From contig CAIMWI010000041.1 in NCBI GenBank assembly GCA_903845215.1, positions 1-37,052 of the forward strand: a stretch of 37,052 nt of DNA, written 5' to 3'. The DNA is from an uncultured Rhodobacterales bacterium. Its GTDB lineage: Bacteria; Pseudomonadota; Alphaproteobacteria; Rhodobacterales; Rhodobacteraceae. How positions within the stretch are numbered: position 1 is the first letter of the stretch; every line of letters begins with the position of its first letter. This document shows positions 24,911-34,700 of the stretch, piece after piece. Position numbers and translations under genes: made by a program. Below the pieces are notes generated by a model that did no database searches, was not told the DNA's origin, and saw nothing but the letters and a program-made list of their open reading frames with translations.

Positions 24911-26215
24911 CTAAAGTTTGCGCACCTTGATCCGTGTCAGGCGGTTTTCGCGGCGGCTGACAACTTCAAAGCGAAAGCCGTGAAAGCTGAAGGCTTGGCC
25001 TTGGGCGGGGATCATCTGCGCTTCGTGGATCACAAGGCCCGCGACGGTATTGGCTTCATCATCGGGCAGGGCCCAATCGGTGGCGCGGTTCAGATCGCGG
25101 ATCGTCATGGCGCCTTCCACCAGATAGCTGCCATCGTCCGCACGCTTTAGCGCGTTGGATTTGTCGACAAGGTCGAATTCATCGGTGATCTCGCCCACGA
25201 TTTCTTCCAAGATGTCTTCCAGCGTGATCAGCCCCTGTAAGGTGCCGTATTCATCAACCACCAGGGCAAAATGCGTGCGGCGTTTAAGAAACTCGCGCAT
25301 TTGTTCATCAAGCGTGGTTGTATCGGGGATGAAATAGGGTTTCATCGCCACTTTCACCACATCCAAGGCTGCCATAGCTTGATCATGGGTTGCGTGGATA
25401 TGGCCCAAACGCTCCACCTCGCGCAGGAGATCTTTGGCGTGAACAACGCCGAGGATGTTTTCATCGCTGCCACGATAGACCGGCAAGCGCGAGTGCGACG
25501 AGGCGAGCATGAGGCTCACAATCTCTTCTGGGGCCAGATCGGCGTCGATCATTTCAGTTTCGCGTCTGTGGCGCATGATCTCGTCCACTGTGCGGTCGGC
25601 CAAATCCAAAGCCCCCAACAGGCGGTCACGGTCTTCTTTTTCCACAGCACCTTCGGAATGGCCCAACGAAATGGCCCCCGCGATTTCCTCGCGCAGGGCC
25701 AGAATATGGCGGTTGGGATCGGCGCGCAGGCCAAAAAGGCGCAAGATCAACCGCACAAAGGCCCGCACTGTGGTGACAATGGGGGTGAACAGCACGATCA
25801 ACAACTTCACCCCCGGCGCCACCAAAATCGCCACAGGAACGGGCGAGATGATGGCCACCGTTTTGGGCAAAACTTCAGCAAAAACCAACACCAGCACCGT
25901 CACCATCACGGTGGCAATCGCGACCCCTTTTGATCCGAACAAATCGGTCAAAAGCGCTGTGGTTAGGGCGGCCGATAAGATATTGGCTATGTTGTTGCCC
26001 AAAAGCAGCGCGCCGATCATCCGCTCGTTATCATCGGTGACCGACAAGGCGGCCTTGGCCCCGCGTGATCCTTTGTCAGCCTGTGCCTTGAGCATCCCGC
26101 GTGACGCCGCCGTCAGCGCCGTTTCCGAGCCAGAGAAAAAGGCCGAGATCAGCAAAAGCGCTGTGACAGCCAAGGCTGTCAGCAAAAGCGTTGCGTGGGC
26201 GATGATCCAGTCCAT
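24911..26215 (-). CDS. CNNM/CorB-type protein (HlyC/CorC family)
   Basis: Membrane protein of the DUF21-CBS-CorC_HlyC architecture, implicated in magnesium/cobalt efflux; older labels call it hemolysin. The 434 residues comprise a transmembrane DUF21 domain (about 1-180, with SAFFSGSETALTAASRG and LLLGNNIANILSAA motifs). A tandem CBS pair follows (about 200-330, including SRLPVYRGSDENILGVVHAKD and VVDEYGTLQGLITLEDILE). The C-terminal CorC domain (about 345-434) ends in RRENRLTRIKVRKL. It begins one base after the xerD stop, so it is cotranscribed. Transport function is inferred from the family. Confidence 0.92.
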   Translation of the reverse strand: MDWIIAHATLLLTALAVTALLLISAFFSGSETALTAASRGMLKAQADKGSRGAKAALSVTDDNERMIGALLLGNNIANILSAALTTALLTDLFGSKGVAIATVMVTVLVLVFAEVLPKTVAIISPVPVAILVAPGVKLLIVLFTPIVTTVRAFVRLILRLFGLRADPNRHILALREEIAGAISLGHSEGAVEKEDRDRLLGALDLADRTVDEIMRHRRETEMIDADLAPEEIVSLMLASSHSRLPVYRGSDENILGVVHAKDLLREVERLGHIHATHDQAMAALDVVKVAMKPYFIPDTTTLDEQMREFLKRRTHFALVVDEYGTLQGLITLEDILEEIVGEITDEFDLVDKSNALKRADDGSYLVEGAMTIRDLNRATDWALPDDEANTVAGLVIHEAQMIPAQGQAFSFHGFRFEVVSRRENRLTRIKVRKL

Positions 26216-26216
26216 G

Positions 26217-27161
26217 TTATCCTCGGGTCTTGGGGGTGTGGGCCAAAGGGTGGTGGTTTAGAACCAGATCCTTCAGATGGTCTTCTATCACATGGGTGTA
26301 AATTTCCGTCGAGGAAAGGTCCGCGTGACCCAAAAGCATCTGAATGACCCGCAGATCAGCCCCGCCTGCCAAAAGATGGGTGGCAAAGGCATGGCGCAGC
26401 ACATGGGGCGAGACGTGTGCCGGGTCAAGGCCTGCCGTCAGGGCCATGGTTTTGATCAGGCCGAAAAACTGTTGCCTTGTGAGATGGCCATCGGCCCCAT
26501 TTCCGGGAAAGAGGTAGCGGTTGGCCGGCTTTCCGGCCAAGCGGGCCTGATCTTCCTCGGCATCGCGCAGCTTGAGCCATGCGGTGATTGCTATGCGCGC
26601 AGGATCCGACAGGGGGGCCATGCGGTCTTTATTGCCTTTGCCCTTGACCAAGATCATCTGCGGGGCGCCGCGCAGGGCCGCAGTGGGCAAAGTGACCAGT
26701 TCGCTGACGCGCAAGCCCGTGGCGTACAGCAGTTCCATAAGCAGCCCGTTGCGTTGGCGATCACGCGGGGTTCGGCCTGTTGTGTGGGCGGTTTGCAAAA
26801 GGCGCAGCACATCTTCTTGCGACAGGTTCTTGGGCAAGTGGCGGGTGGCACCCGGTCCGGTGATTTGCAAAGCCGGATTGTCGCTGCGCCACCCCTCTTC
26901 AAACGCAAAGCGGTAAAGTTGGCGGATGGCAGACAAACGCCGCGCGCGGGTGCTTTGCGACAGGCCTTCGCCAGCACATTGCAGCAGGTAAGCTTCCACA
27001 TCGGATTTGTTGGCACCTGACAGCGTACGGGGGCTGATAAAGTCGGCAAAAGCCAACAGGTCGCGGCCATAGGCCAATAGGGTGTTTTGGGCTGCGTTGT
27101 GTTCGGCGGCCTGCGCTTGCAAAAAGGTGGAAATCCAGCGTCGACTGTCGTTTGACATCAC
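26217..27161 (-). CDS. xerD: Tyrosine recombinase XerD
   Basis: Chromosome dimer resolution recombinase acting with XerC at dif under FtsK control. The 314 residues have the SAM-like N-terminal domain and a complete active site: Arg151 (ATGLRVSEL), Lys175 (KGKGNK), His253 and Arg256 (SPHVLRHAFATHLL), His279 (LLGHADLSST) and Tyr288 (IYTH). The single-domain layout and the HxLRHAFATHLL motif favour Xer over phage integrases. The start may be either of two adjacent ATGs. It lies between the 515-aa unknown (10 bp) and the corC-like gene (1 bp). Confidence 0.93.
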   Translation of the reverse strand: MMSNDSRRWISTFLQAQAAEHNAAQNTLLAYGRDLLAFADFISPRTLSGANKSDVEAYLLQCAGEGLSQSTRARRLSAIRQLYRFAFEEGWRSDNPALQITGPGATRHLPKNLSQEDVLRLLQTAHTTGRTPRDRQRNGLLMELLYATGLRVSELVTLPTAALRGAPQMILVKGKGNKDRMAPLSDPARIAITAWLKLRDAEEDQARLAGKPANRYLFPGNGADGHLTRQQFFGLIKTMALTAGLDPAHVSPHVLRHAFATHLLAGGADLRVIQMLLGHADLSSTEIYTHVIEDHLKDLVLNHHPLAHTPKTRG

Positions 27162-27171
27162 AAGGCGCCTT

Positions 27172-28719
27172 TCACAATCGCCGCTCTAGCAAGATAAGTT
27201 GCAAGGCACTGCGGCGGGCAAGATCCTCTAGCCCCAGATGGCGCAGGGTAGAAAGGCCTTCGGTCACAGCGCGCAGATCGCCTGCCTCGCCTTGGCGCAT
27301 CTGGGCCATGGCGGCCAGAATAGCTTGGCCGATGCGTCCTTGATCTAGCATATCTTGCAAGCTGGCAGGCAAGACGGGCGCGCTAAAGGCTGCAACAATC
27401 GCAGCATCCAGCGCGTCAGGCGGGCTTACCCCTTGCAGTGACCCACGCGCCAAGGCCAAAAGAAAGGCTTCTTGCGGATCTTGGGGCGCAAAATTCTGGG
27501 TTAAGGTTTCATATTGGCGCGACAGCAACATCACTTGCAAGGCCAAAGATTTTGTCTGATCTGACAGGGCAAGACTTGCCAATTCCTGACTGAACAGGGC
27601 GGCAAAAGGGACTTCAAGGCTTGCCTCTTTCATCTTGGTCCAAACCAGCGGCAAGGTGGCTTCTACAGCCAGTTGGTCTTTGGCGCTGACAGCCGCATCA
27701 AAAGCCTGAAAGGCTGCCACCCGATCCCAAACCCCGCCGGAAGCTGCGGGCTTTTGTTGGGTGTAAAGGCCCAAAAGCAGGTTCGGCGCCACCGATCCCA
27801 TGCGTGAAAGACGTTCTACCGCCTCTAGCTGGGCTTTCCATCCAGCGTTTTCGGACAGGTCGGCATAGCTGAAGGCCACGGGCAGGGCTGTGTCAGGCAA
27901 AGGCTCGCCGATGGCTTCATAGATGCGAAAAACAAGCGGGGTCACGGGGGTTGGCATGATGGGCGTGATGCCGGTATCATCCAGTTCCGGTTCCATAAAG
28001 CGGGTCAAAAGAGCGCCTTCTTCGGCGTTGACGGTGCGAAGAACGCGTGCTGTGTCTAGTGTCAACTTGGCCGTGTCAAAATCGCCCGCTCTTGCCAAGC
28101 AGAACACGCGGGTTGGCAGGGCAGGGGCCAAACCGGGTGCTGATTTCAATGCCTGACACGCGCGATCCTCATCGCCAATCAACAGCGCCACATCAAAATA
28201 GCGCCGAAAAATCTCGGGCGAGTTTGCAGCGCCGGCGGTGTCTAGCAAGGCACGGGCCTGATCCAAAGCGCCGATTGCCAAAAGCTTGTCGATGCGGGCT
28301 AAGAACAGCGCTTCCCCCGCCGATGCGCCTGCCGGTGGATCCGAAATCGCCAACAAAATGGTCAGAAGTTGGGTTTGCATCGCGGGCAGATCTTGGCTGT
28401 TGTCTTGCAACAAAAGCCGCGCAATTTCCGCAACATCACCATCACCCCACAGGTTGCGCGGCAATCCGGTAACGGCGGGCGGCAAGATGCCCAAGCTATC
28501 CGCGCTGTCTGCCTGCAAAGATTGCACGGTCACCGTTTCTGTGTGCAACCCAATCGGGCTGACGGCGGGTTCGGTCTGAACAGAGGGCGTGGTGTTTGAG
28601 ATCAAAGATTGGCTTAGCCAATCAATCGCCGACAAGGGCGCATCAGCACGCGCGGCCAAGACGAAGCCTAGCCCAAAGACCGATGCCGCCAGACCTAGTT
28701 TTAGCCCTTCAATCGGCAT
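27172..28719 (-). CDS. Exported alpha-helical protein of unknown function
   Basis: A 515-residue protein with an N-terminal hydrophobic segment (GLKLGLAASVFGLGFVLAA, about 5-24) that is either a signal peptide or an anchor. The rest is rich in leucine and alanine with repeated paired helices (for example LLAIGALDQARALLDTAG, CLARAGDFDTAKLTLDTAR), which suggests a TPR/Sel1-like solenoid in the periplasm. I do not recognise a named family. Its ATG overlaps the stop of the 44-residue gene upstream by 11 bases and it precedes xerD by 10 bp, so the four leftward genes probably form one operon divergent from aroKB. Confidence 0.8.
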   Translation of the reverse strand: MPIEGLKLGLAASVFGLGFVLAARADAPLSAIDWLSQSLISNTTPSVQTEPAVSPIGLHTETVTVQSLQADSADSLGILPPAVTGLPRNLWGDGDVAEIARLLLQDNSQDLPAMQTQLLTILLAISDPPAGASAGEALFLARIDKLLAIGALDQARALLDTAGAANSPEIFRRYFDVALLIGDEDRACQALKSAPGLAPALPTRVFCLARAGDFDTAKLTLDTARVLRTVNAEEGALLTRFMEPELDDTGITPIMPTPVTPLVFRIYEAIGEPLPDTALPVAFSYADLSENAGWKAQLEAVERLSRMGSVAPNLLLGLYTQQKPAASGGVWDRVAAFQAFDAAVSAKDQLAVEATLPLVWTKMKEASLEVPFAALFSQELASLALSDQTKSLALQVMLLSRQYETLTQNFAPQDPQEAFLLALARGSLQGVSPPDALDAAIVAAFSAPVLPASLQDMLDQGRIGQAILAAMAQMRQGEAGDLRAVTEGLSTLRHLGLEDLARRSALQLILLERRL

Positions 28720-28843
28720 TCAAGGTCACCGGGACCGTCACTTGCCCCGTCACGGGGGTCATTTCGGCCATATAGGTAAAAGCGACCAAAGCCCCAAAGC
28801 CCAAGATTGCCAAAACCAGCACTGCTTTAATCAACCGCCCCAT
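28709..28843 (-). CDS. 44-residue single-span membrane protein
   Basis: Small gene starting at the ATG at 28843 behind AAAGGGGGCAAAAGA, a strong ribosome site. The product begins MGRLIKAVLVLAILGFGALV: basic N-terminus, one hydrophobic helix (about 4-24), and a short tail TPVTGQVTVPVTLNAD. Its TGA lies inside the first codons of the 515-residue gene, an 11-base overlap that implies translational coupling. I recall similar tiny membrane proteins at this place in other Rhodobacteraceae, but no function. It may interact with the larger exported protein. Confidence 0.75.
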   Translation of the reverse strand: MGRLIKAVLVLAILGFGALVAFTYMAEMTPVTGQVTVPVTLNAD

Positions 28844-28902
28844 TCTTTTGCCCCCTTTGCTGTGGCCACGCGCCAGTTAGTTTTGGTCTTTTAACCTCGA
28901 TC

Positions 28903-28931
28903 TTGCGGCACAGACCTACAATTGCGATTAT
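28903..28931 (+). promoter_or_regulatory. Candidate promoter for aroKB
   Basis: TTGCGG (28903-28908) and GATTAT (28926-28931) lie 17 bp apart in an AT-rich patch, about 100 bp before aroK, in the divergent region between the 44-aa gene and aroK. Alternative -10 positions in the TATATA just downstream are possible. Confidence 0.3.
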
Positions 28932-29036
28932 ATATGGCATTTGTCGCAACTTCACGCCATTCAGGCACATAGGCGCAACCCTGAAGTGGCATTATCCTGC
29001 CCCAGAGGTCTGCGAAAGAGGGAACGGGCCGCAACG

Positions 29037-29579
29037 ATGCAGCGTTTGAAAAAAACCGTGGTGCTTGTGGGCATGATGGGGGCAGGCAAAACCGCCGTTG
29101 GCACCGCTTTGGCGCGGGATTTGGCAGTGCCTTTTCGTGATTCGGATGAAGAGATTGTGCGGGCCGCCAACCGCTCGATCGCGGAAATTTTCGAGCGCGA
29201 TGGCGAAGCGTTTTTTCGGGCGCGCGAAACAGAGGTATTGGGCCGGTTGCTGCACGGTGCGCCTTGTGTTTTGTCCACAGGGGGGGGCGCCTTTTTGGCG
29301 GCGGTGAACCGCGATCTGATCGGTGAGGCTGGGGTTTCGGTGTGGCTTCGGGTGGATATTGATTTGCTGTGGCAACGCGTGCGCCACAAAACCACGCGAC
29401 CCCTGTTGCAAACCGCCAACCCGCAAGAGACGCTGAAGGCACTTTATGCCACGCGTTTGCCGGCCTATGCCCAAGCCAATCTGACGGTCGATAGTGCCAG
29501 CGATTTGTCTGTGGATGCGATGGCCGCGCGCGTGGCCGCAGCTTTGGCCACGCGGTCCGACGTGATGGAGACGGTTTAG
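29037..29579 (+). CDS. aroK: Shikimate kinase
   Basis: Phosphorylates shikimate at O3 in the chorismate pathway. The 180-residue protein has the P-loop GMMGAGKT (12-19), the shikimate-binding DSDEEI segment (Asp35/Asp37), the FFRARE arginine, STGGGAF and the lid-region TTRPLL. The start at 29037 fits the family N-terminus; an open frame continues upstream from a TTG at 28941 but is not conserved-looking. aroB begins on the next base after the stop, the usual aroKB pair. Confidence 0.95.
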   Translation: MQRLKKTVVLVGMMGAGKTAVGTALARDLAVPFRDSDEEIVRAANRSIAEIFERDGEAFFRARETEVLGRLLHGAPCVLSTGGGAFLAAVNRDLIGEAGVSVWLRVDIDLLWQRVRHKTTRPLLQTANPQETLKALYATRLPAYAQANLTVDSASDLSVDAMAARVAAALATRSDVMETV

Positions 29580-30689
29580 ATGGCCAATAGTGTTGCAGTG
29601 AATTTGGGTGCGCGCTCTTACGAGGTGCGGATTGGTGCGGGGCTGTTGGGCCAGATCGCCGCACAGATCACCCCACTTTTACGGCGCAGACGTGTGGCCA
29701 TTGTGACCGATGACAATGTGGCCGCCAAACATTTGGACACGGTGCTGGCAGCTTTGGATCAGGCTGGAATTGCCGCATCCGCGTTACGTTTACCCGCCGG
29801 AGAAAGCACCAAAGCTTGGCCAGAATTCACGCGCACGGTCGAATGGCTTTTGGCCGAAAAAATCGAACGGCGGGATATCGTGATTGCCCTTGGCGGCGGG
29901 GTAGTGGGCGATTTGGTGGGGTTTGCCTGCGCCGTGCTGCGGCGCGGGGTGCGATTTGTGCAGGTGCCTACCACGTTGCTGGCGCAGGTTGACTCCTCGG
30001 TTGGGGGCAAGACCGGCATCAATTCGGCCCATGGCAAAAACCTGATCGGGGCCTTTCACCAGCCCTCTTTGGTGCTGGCGGATATCGGGGTGCTGAACAC
30101 TTTGGCCCAGCGTGATCTGCTGGCAGGCTACGGCGAGGTCGTCAAATACGGGCTTTTGGGGGATGAGGCGTTTTTTGACTATCTTGAAACCCATGGCCCC
30201 GCCTTGGCGCGCTATGATGGCGAGGTGATTTTGAAAGCCGTCACCCGTTCGGTCGAGATGAAAGCTGCCATTGTCGAGCGCGACGAGACCGAAGAGGGCG
30301 AGCGCGCGCTTTTGAATCTTGGCCATACGTTTTGCCACGCTTTGGAAAAAGCGACGGGCTATTCTGACCGGCTTTTGCATGGCGAGGGGGTGGCCATTGG
30401 CTGTGCCTTGGCGTTCGAGGTCAGCCAACGTTTGGGTCTTTGCGCCCAAGAAGCACCAAGCCGTGTGCGTGCGCATCTTAAGGCGATGGGGATGAAAACC
30501 GACCTGTGCGATATCGCGGGCGATTTGCCGGATGCCGAAGCGCTATTGGCGCTGATGGGGCAAGATAAAAAGGTCGTGGATGGCAAGTTGCGCTTTATTC
30601 TTGCGCGCGGCATTGGTCAGGCCTTTGTGGCCGAAGATGTGCCGCCCGATGTGGTGGTGCAAGTGCTGAAAGACGCACAGCAGCGCTAA
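29580..30689 (+). CDS. aroB: 3-dehydroquinate synthase
   Basis: Converts DAHP to 3-dehydroquinate, the second step of the shikimate pathway, using NAD and zinc or cobalt. The 369 residues show the NAD-binding ALGGGVVGDLVGFA motif, the VPTTLLAQVDSSVGGKTGIN segment and the metal ligands Glu186 (GYGEVVKYG), His249 (NLGHTFCHALE) and His267 (LLHGEG). It directly abuts aroK, so translation is coupled. Aromatic amino acid and folate precursors depend on it. Confidence 0.97.
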   Translation: MANSVAVNLGARSYEVRIGAGLLGQIAAQITPLLRRRRVAIVTDDNVAAKHLDTVLAALDQAGIAASALRLPAGESTKAWPEFTRTVEWLLAEKIERRDIVIALGGGVVGDLVGFACAVLRRGVRFVQVPTTLLAQVDSSVGGKTGINSAHGKNLIGAFHQPSLVLADIGVLNTLAQRDLLAGYGEVVKYGLLGDEAFFDYLETHGPALARYDGEVILKAVTRSVEMKAAIVERDETEEGERALLNLGHTFCHALEKATGYSDRLLHGEGVAIGCALAFEVSQRLGLCAQEAPSRVRAHLKAMGMKTDLCDIAGDLPDAEALLALMGQDKKVVDGKLRFILARGIGQAFVAEDVPPDVVVQVLKDAQQR

Positions 30690-30750
30690 ACCAGCCGCTT
30701 GCACAATGTTGCGCCCGCCCTATGCTGACCCCAAATCTTGGGGGGCTTTT

Positions 30751-31605
30751 ATGGACGGCTTTGGCATACATTCCAGCATCTGGACCATGGATTGGACCCC
30801 GCAAGCAGCGGAACATGCGGTCGCCGAGGCTGTACGCTATAACTTCGATTTCATCGAAATCGCTGTTTTAAACCCCAAGCGCATTGATGCGGTTCATTCT
30901 CGCAGGCTTTTGGAAAAAGCGCAGCTGCAGGCTGTGGGGTCTTTAGGATTGCCCGAAGGATGCTGGCTGTCGCGCGATACCGATAAGGGGGTCGCGTTTC
31001 TTAAGGCAGCCCTAGATTGCTGCGCGGCTATGGGGGCCAAGGCGCTTTCGGGTGTCACCTATGGCGGCATCGGCGAAAAGTCAGGGGTGCCACCGACAGT
31101 TCAGGAATTGGACAATGTGGCGCGCGGATTGGCCGAAGCTGCCGCCTATGCGGCGCAATTGGGGCTGCTGTTGGGGGTGGAACCGGTAAACCGCTATGAA
31201 AGCCATCTGATCAACACCGGATGGCAAGGCGTTGCCATGATTGAAAAGGTGGGTGCAAAAAATCTGTTTTTGCACCTAGACACCTATCATATGAATATCG
31301 AGGAAAAGGGCGCGGGCAACGGCATCATCGCCGCACGCGAGCATTTGCGCTATATACACTTGTCTGAAAGTGACCGTGGCACGCCGGGTGCGGGCACCTG
31401 TGATTGGGACGAAATTTTTGCCACTTTGAAGGCCATTGGCTTTAAGGGCGGGCTTGCGATGGAAAGCTTTATCAATATGCCGCCGGAACTGGCTTATGGA
31501 TTGGCGGTCTGGCGACCTGTGGCGGAAAGCCGCGAAGAGGTGATTGGCCAAGGCCTGCCATTCCTGCGCGGGAAAGCGCGGCAATATGGGCTGATTGATC
31601 AATAA
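30751..31605 (+). CDS. Sugar 3-epimerase of the D-tagatose/D-psicose epimerase type
   Basis: TIM-barrel metal-dependent isomerase/epimerase of the AP-endonuclease 2 superfamily. From the ATG at 30751 (after GGGGGG) the protein is 284 residues. Putative metal ligands Glu144 (GVEPVNRYE), Asp177 (LHLDTYHMN), His203 (YIHLSES) and Glu238 (AMESF) match the Glu/Asp/His/Glu set of D-tagatose 3-epimerases with a constant offset of eight residues. RGTPGAG follows the histidine as in that family. Substrate is a guess: a ketose such as tagatose, psicose or fructose. It lies 61 bp after aroB but has no evident pathway link to it. Confidence 0.82.
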   Translation: MDGFGIHSSIWTMDWTPQAAEHAVAEAVRYNFDFIEIAVLNPKRIDAVHSRRLLEKAQLQAVGSLGLPEGCWLSRDTDKGVAFLKAALDCCAAMGAKALSGVTYGGIGEKSGVPPTVQELDNVARGLAEAAAYAAQLGLLLGVEPVNRYESHLINTGWQGVAMIEKVGAKNLFLHLDTYHMNIEEKGAGNGIIAAREHLRYIHLSESDRGTPGAGTCDWDEIFATLKAIGFKGGLAMESFINMPPELAYGLAVWRPVAESREEVIGQGLPFLRGKARQYGLIDQ

Positions 31606-31716
31606 TCACGCCGGGCACGGGCTTTTTAGAGTGAACCCAGCCGACGTGGCCGGCGCGCTTATGGCGCAGACGGCGGTTTGATATTTCAAGCTGACATGCC
31701 GAAAGCGATTCTCGTT

Positions 31717-31744
31717 TTGACACGGTGGGCTACAAGTTGTTAAT
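31717..31744 (+). promoter_or_regulatory. Candidate promoter for the RTX gene
   Basis: A perfect TTGACA (31717-31722) is followed after 16 bp by GTTAAT (31739-31744). Transcription would begin near 31751, on top of the first possible ATG (31753). This supports use of the ATG at 31783, which has TTAGGATCGG before it. Confidence 0.45.
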
Positions 31745-31782
31745 GCAGGGCAATGGGTGGCGTAACAGCGTTAGGATCGGTC

Positions 31783-34700
31783 ATGGCAAGACTCCAATCA
31801 GAAGCGCAGTTTAACCAAGATCTGATCGCATTCAGCAAAGCCGGCGATAGCGCGCCTCAGTACCGTTTCTCTGACAACAAGTCGATTGCCTGGCACGGCA
31901 AGGTTTATGCCGATTCCTACAGCCTGACGCTGTCAGATACCGCACCCAGACTGTCGGTAAGCCTTTATGGGCCAGCCATACGTGTGGGTTCGACTGGGGG
32001 GATCGTTGGGGGAACGTTCAACGGGATAAACGCCTCGGTTTGGTCAGATGGCCAATGGGCGACAGCTTGGTCGATTGAAGATGTCAGTGTGGATGCGTCG
32101 TTCATGTTTGGCGCGATGGTGACAGCAGACGCGAAAGACGATGCCCGCATGATCCGCGCCTGTCTTGCGGGAAGCGATCTCTTTGTGCTTTCAGCTTTTG
32201 CCGATCTGGCGCGTGGGGATGTGGGCAACGATACGCTGAATGGGTATGAAGGCAACGATAGCCTATATGGCGGCAGCGGCGCAGATGTTCTGGATGGCGG
32301 TGCGGGCGCGGATAGCCTTATCGGGGGCAGTGGCGACGATGTTTATGACGTTCAAGATGGGGCAGATGTCGTTGAAGAATTGACGAACGAAGGCCTTGAT
32401 ACAGTCATGGCCTTGATGAGTTATACGCTGACAGCCAACGTTGAAACCCTTATTCTTACAGGAAATGCGTCTAGTTCAGGCACTGGTAATTCATTGGCCA
32501 ACGCGATCACGGGCAATAGTGCGGCCAACAGCCTGTTTGGGCTTGGGGGCAACGATACATTATCCGGCGGTGGCGGCCACGACACTTTGAACGGTGGCGC
32601 GGGCAATGACACCTATATAACAGATGACAGCGACACGATCGTCGAAGAGGAAACCGGCGGAATTGACACGGTTGTGTCTTTGGGATCCTACAGTCTTGAT
32701 GATTTTGTTGAAAACCTGATCCTGAGTGGTTCCGACGGCATCAATGGCACAGGCAACAGCCTGAACAACACCATCACGGGCAATGGGGCCGAAAACCTAT
32801 TGGATGGTTTGACCGGCAACGACACGCTGGTCGGGGGGTTGGGCAACGACACCTACATCATCGATGGCGACGATACGATCATCGAAGCGGTGAATGGGGG
32901 AACAGATACTGTTGAGGCCATGGTGTCATACACTATGGCATCCAATCTAGAGAATCTCATTCTGAAAGGGGCTGCTGCGGCCGATGGCACGGGCAACAGC
33001 GGCAATAACACGCTGACAGGCAACAGTGCTGCAAACGTGCTAGATGGGGGAGTGGGCAATGACACCCTGATCGGCGGCGCCGGCGACGATACCTATCTTT
33101 CAGATGGCGGTGATACGATCACAGAAGCCGCTGACGGCGGCACCGACACGGTGAAAACTTCGGTATCCTACAGTCTTGCAGCCAACCTTGAAAACGTGAT
33201 CCTGGGCGGGTCTGGCAGCATCAACGGGACGGGCAATGGTCTGAACAATGTCATCACCGGCAACGGCGCAGCCAATGTGCTGAATGGCGGCACCGGTGCT
33301 GATACCCTTATCGGTGGCGCAGGCGACGATACCTATACAACCGACGGTGGCGATACGATCACCGAAGCCTACAGTGGGGGCACCGATACGGTTAAATCTT
33401 CGGCGTCGCACAGTCTGGATGACAACATTGAAAATTTGATCCTGACGGGTGCTGTCAGCGTCAATGGAACGGGAAACCGCCTTTACAATGTCATTACAGG
33501 CAACACGGCCGCGAATATTCTGGATGGTGGCGTAGGCGCTGACACAATGATCGGTGGCTTAGGCAATGATACCTACATCGTCGATCGCCTTGACACGATT
33601 ACCGAAGCCGTCAATGGGGGCACTGACACGATTGTCAGCGCACTTACATATAGTTTGGTCGCCAATGTCGAGAATTTGACCCTTTCTGGCACAGAAAATC
33701 TGAACGGTACGGGAAACACGCTGAACAATCTGATCACGGGGAACGGCGCAGCAAACATTCTAAATGGTGACACAGGCGCAGACACCCTGATCGGCGGTGC
33801 GGGCGATGACACCTATGTGACAGATGGCGGCGACATGATCAGCGAAGCCGTCGATGAGGGCACGGACACAGTTCAATCTTCGGCCTCGCACACTCTGGCT
33901 GAAAATGTTGAAAACCTGGTCCTCAGCGGTTCTGCCGCCATCAACGGCACGGGAAACAGCCTCAACAACGTCATCACCGGCAATGTGGTGGCAAATGTGC
34001 TGAATGGCGGTCTAGGCGCTGACACGTTGATCGGTGGGTATGGCAACGACACCTATAGAATTGATAGCGCAGACACGATCATCGAAACGGCTATTGGGGG
34101 AACAGATACTGTTCAGGTTGCGCAAACCTATACGCTGGGATCAAACCTAGAGAACCTTACCCTGACAGGCACCGCTGCCATCAATGGCACTGGCAACGCC
34201 GCCAACAACACGCTGACAGGCAATAGCGCAGCGAATATTCTGGACGGGGGTGCTGGAACGGATGCGCTGATCGGTGGCCTTGGCGATGACACCTACATCA
34301 CCGATGGCGGTGACACGATCACCGAAGGTTTGAATGGGGGAACCGATACGGTTAACAGTTCGGCCACTTATACTTTGGCATCCCATGTCGAGAATTTAAC
34401 CCTGACTGGCGCAGCAGGTCTTGGCGGTACCGGAAACACCCTGAACAACCGCATCACCGGGAACGACGGGGCCAACCTTTTGGACGGCAGCGGCGGTAAC
34501 GACACCCTTTTAGGGGGCGCAGGAGCTGACAGTCTGACTGGCGGATTGGGAATTGACCAGTTGACTGGTGGCGACGGCGCGGATGTCTTTGTTTTTAAAT
34601 CCGCGACCGAAACGGCGAACACCCTCGCCGCGGCAGATACGATTACGGATTTTATTCAGGGGCAAGATCGCATCAATCTAAGTGCGATCGACGCCAGCGC

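Noticed and set aside
24547-24930. 127-codon plus-strand frame spanning the ialB-corC gap
   Set aside because: It contains an intrinsic terminator, has no ribosome site and ends inside the corC-like gene on the opposite strand.
32332-34521. CRISPR or non-coding satellite array
   Set aside because: The 240-bp periodicity is in frame within one long coding region with RTX motifs; there are no short identical repeats with unique spacers. No CRISPR array was seen anywhere in the window.
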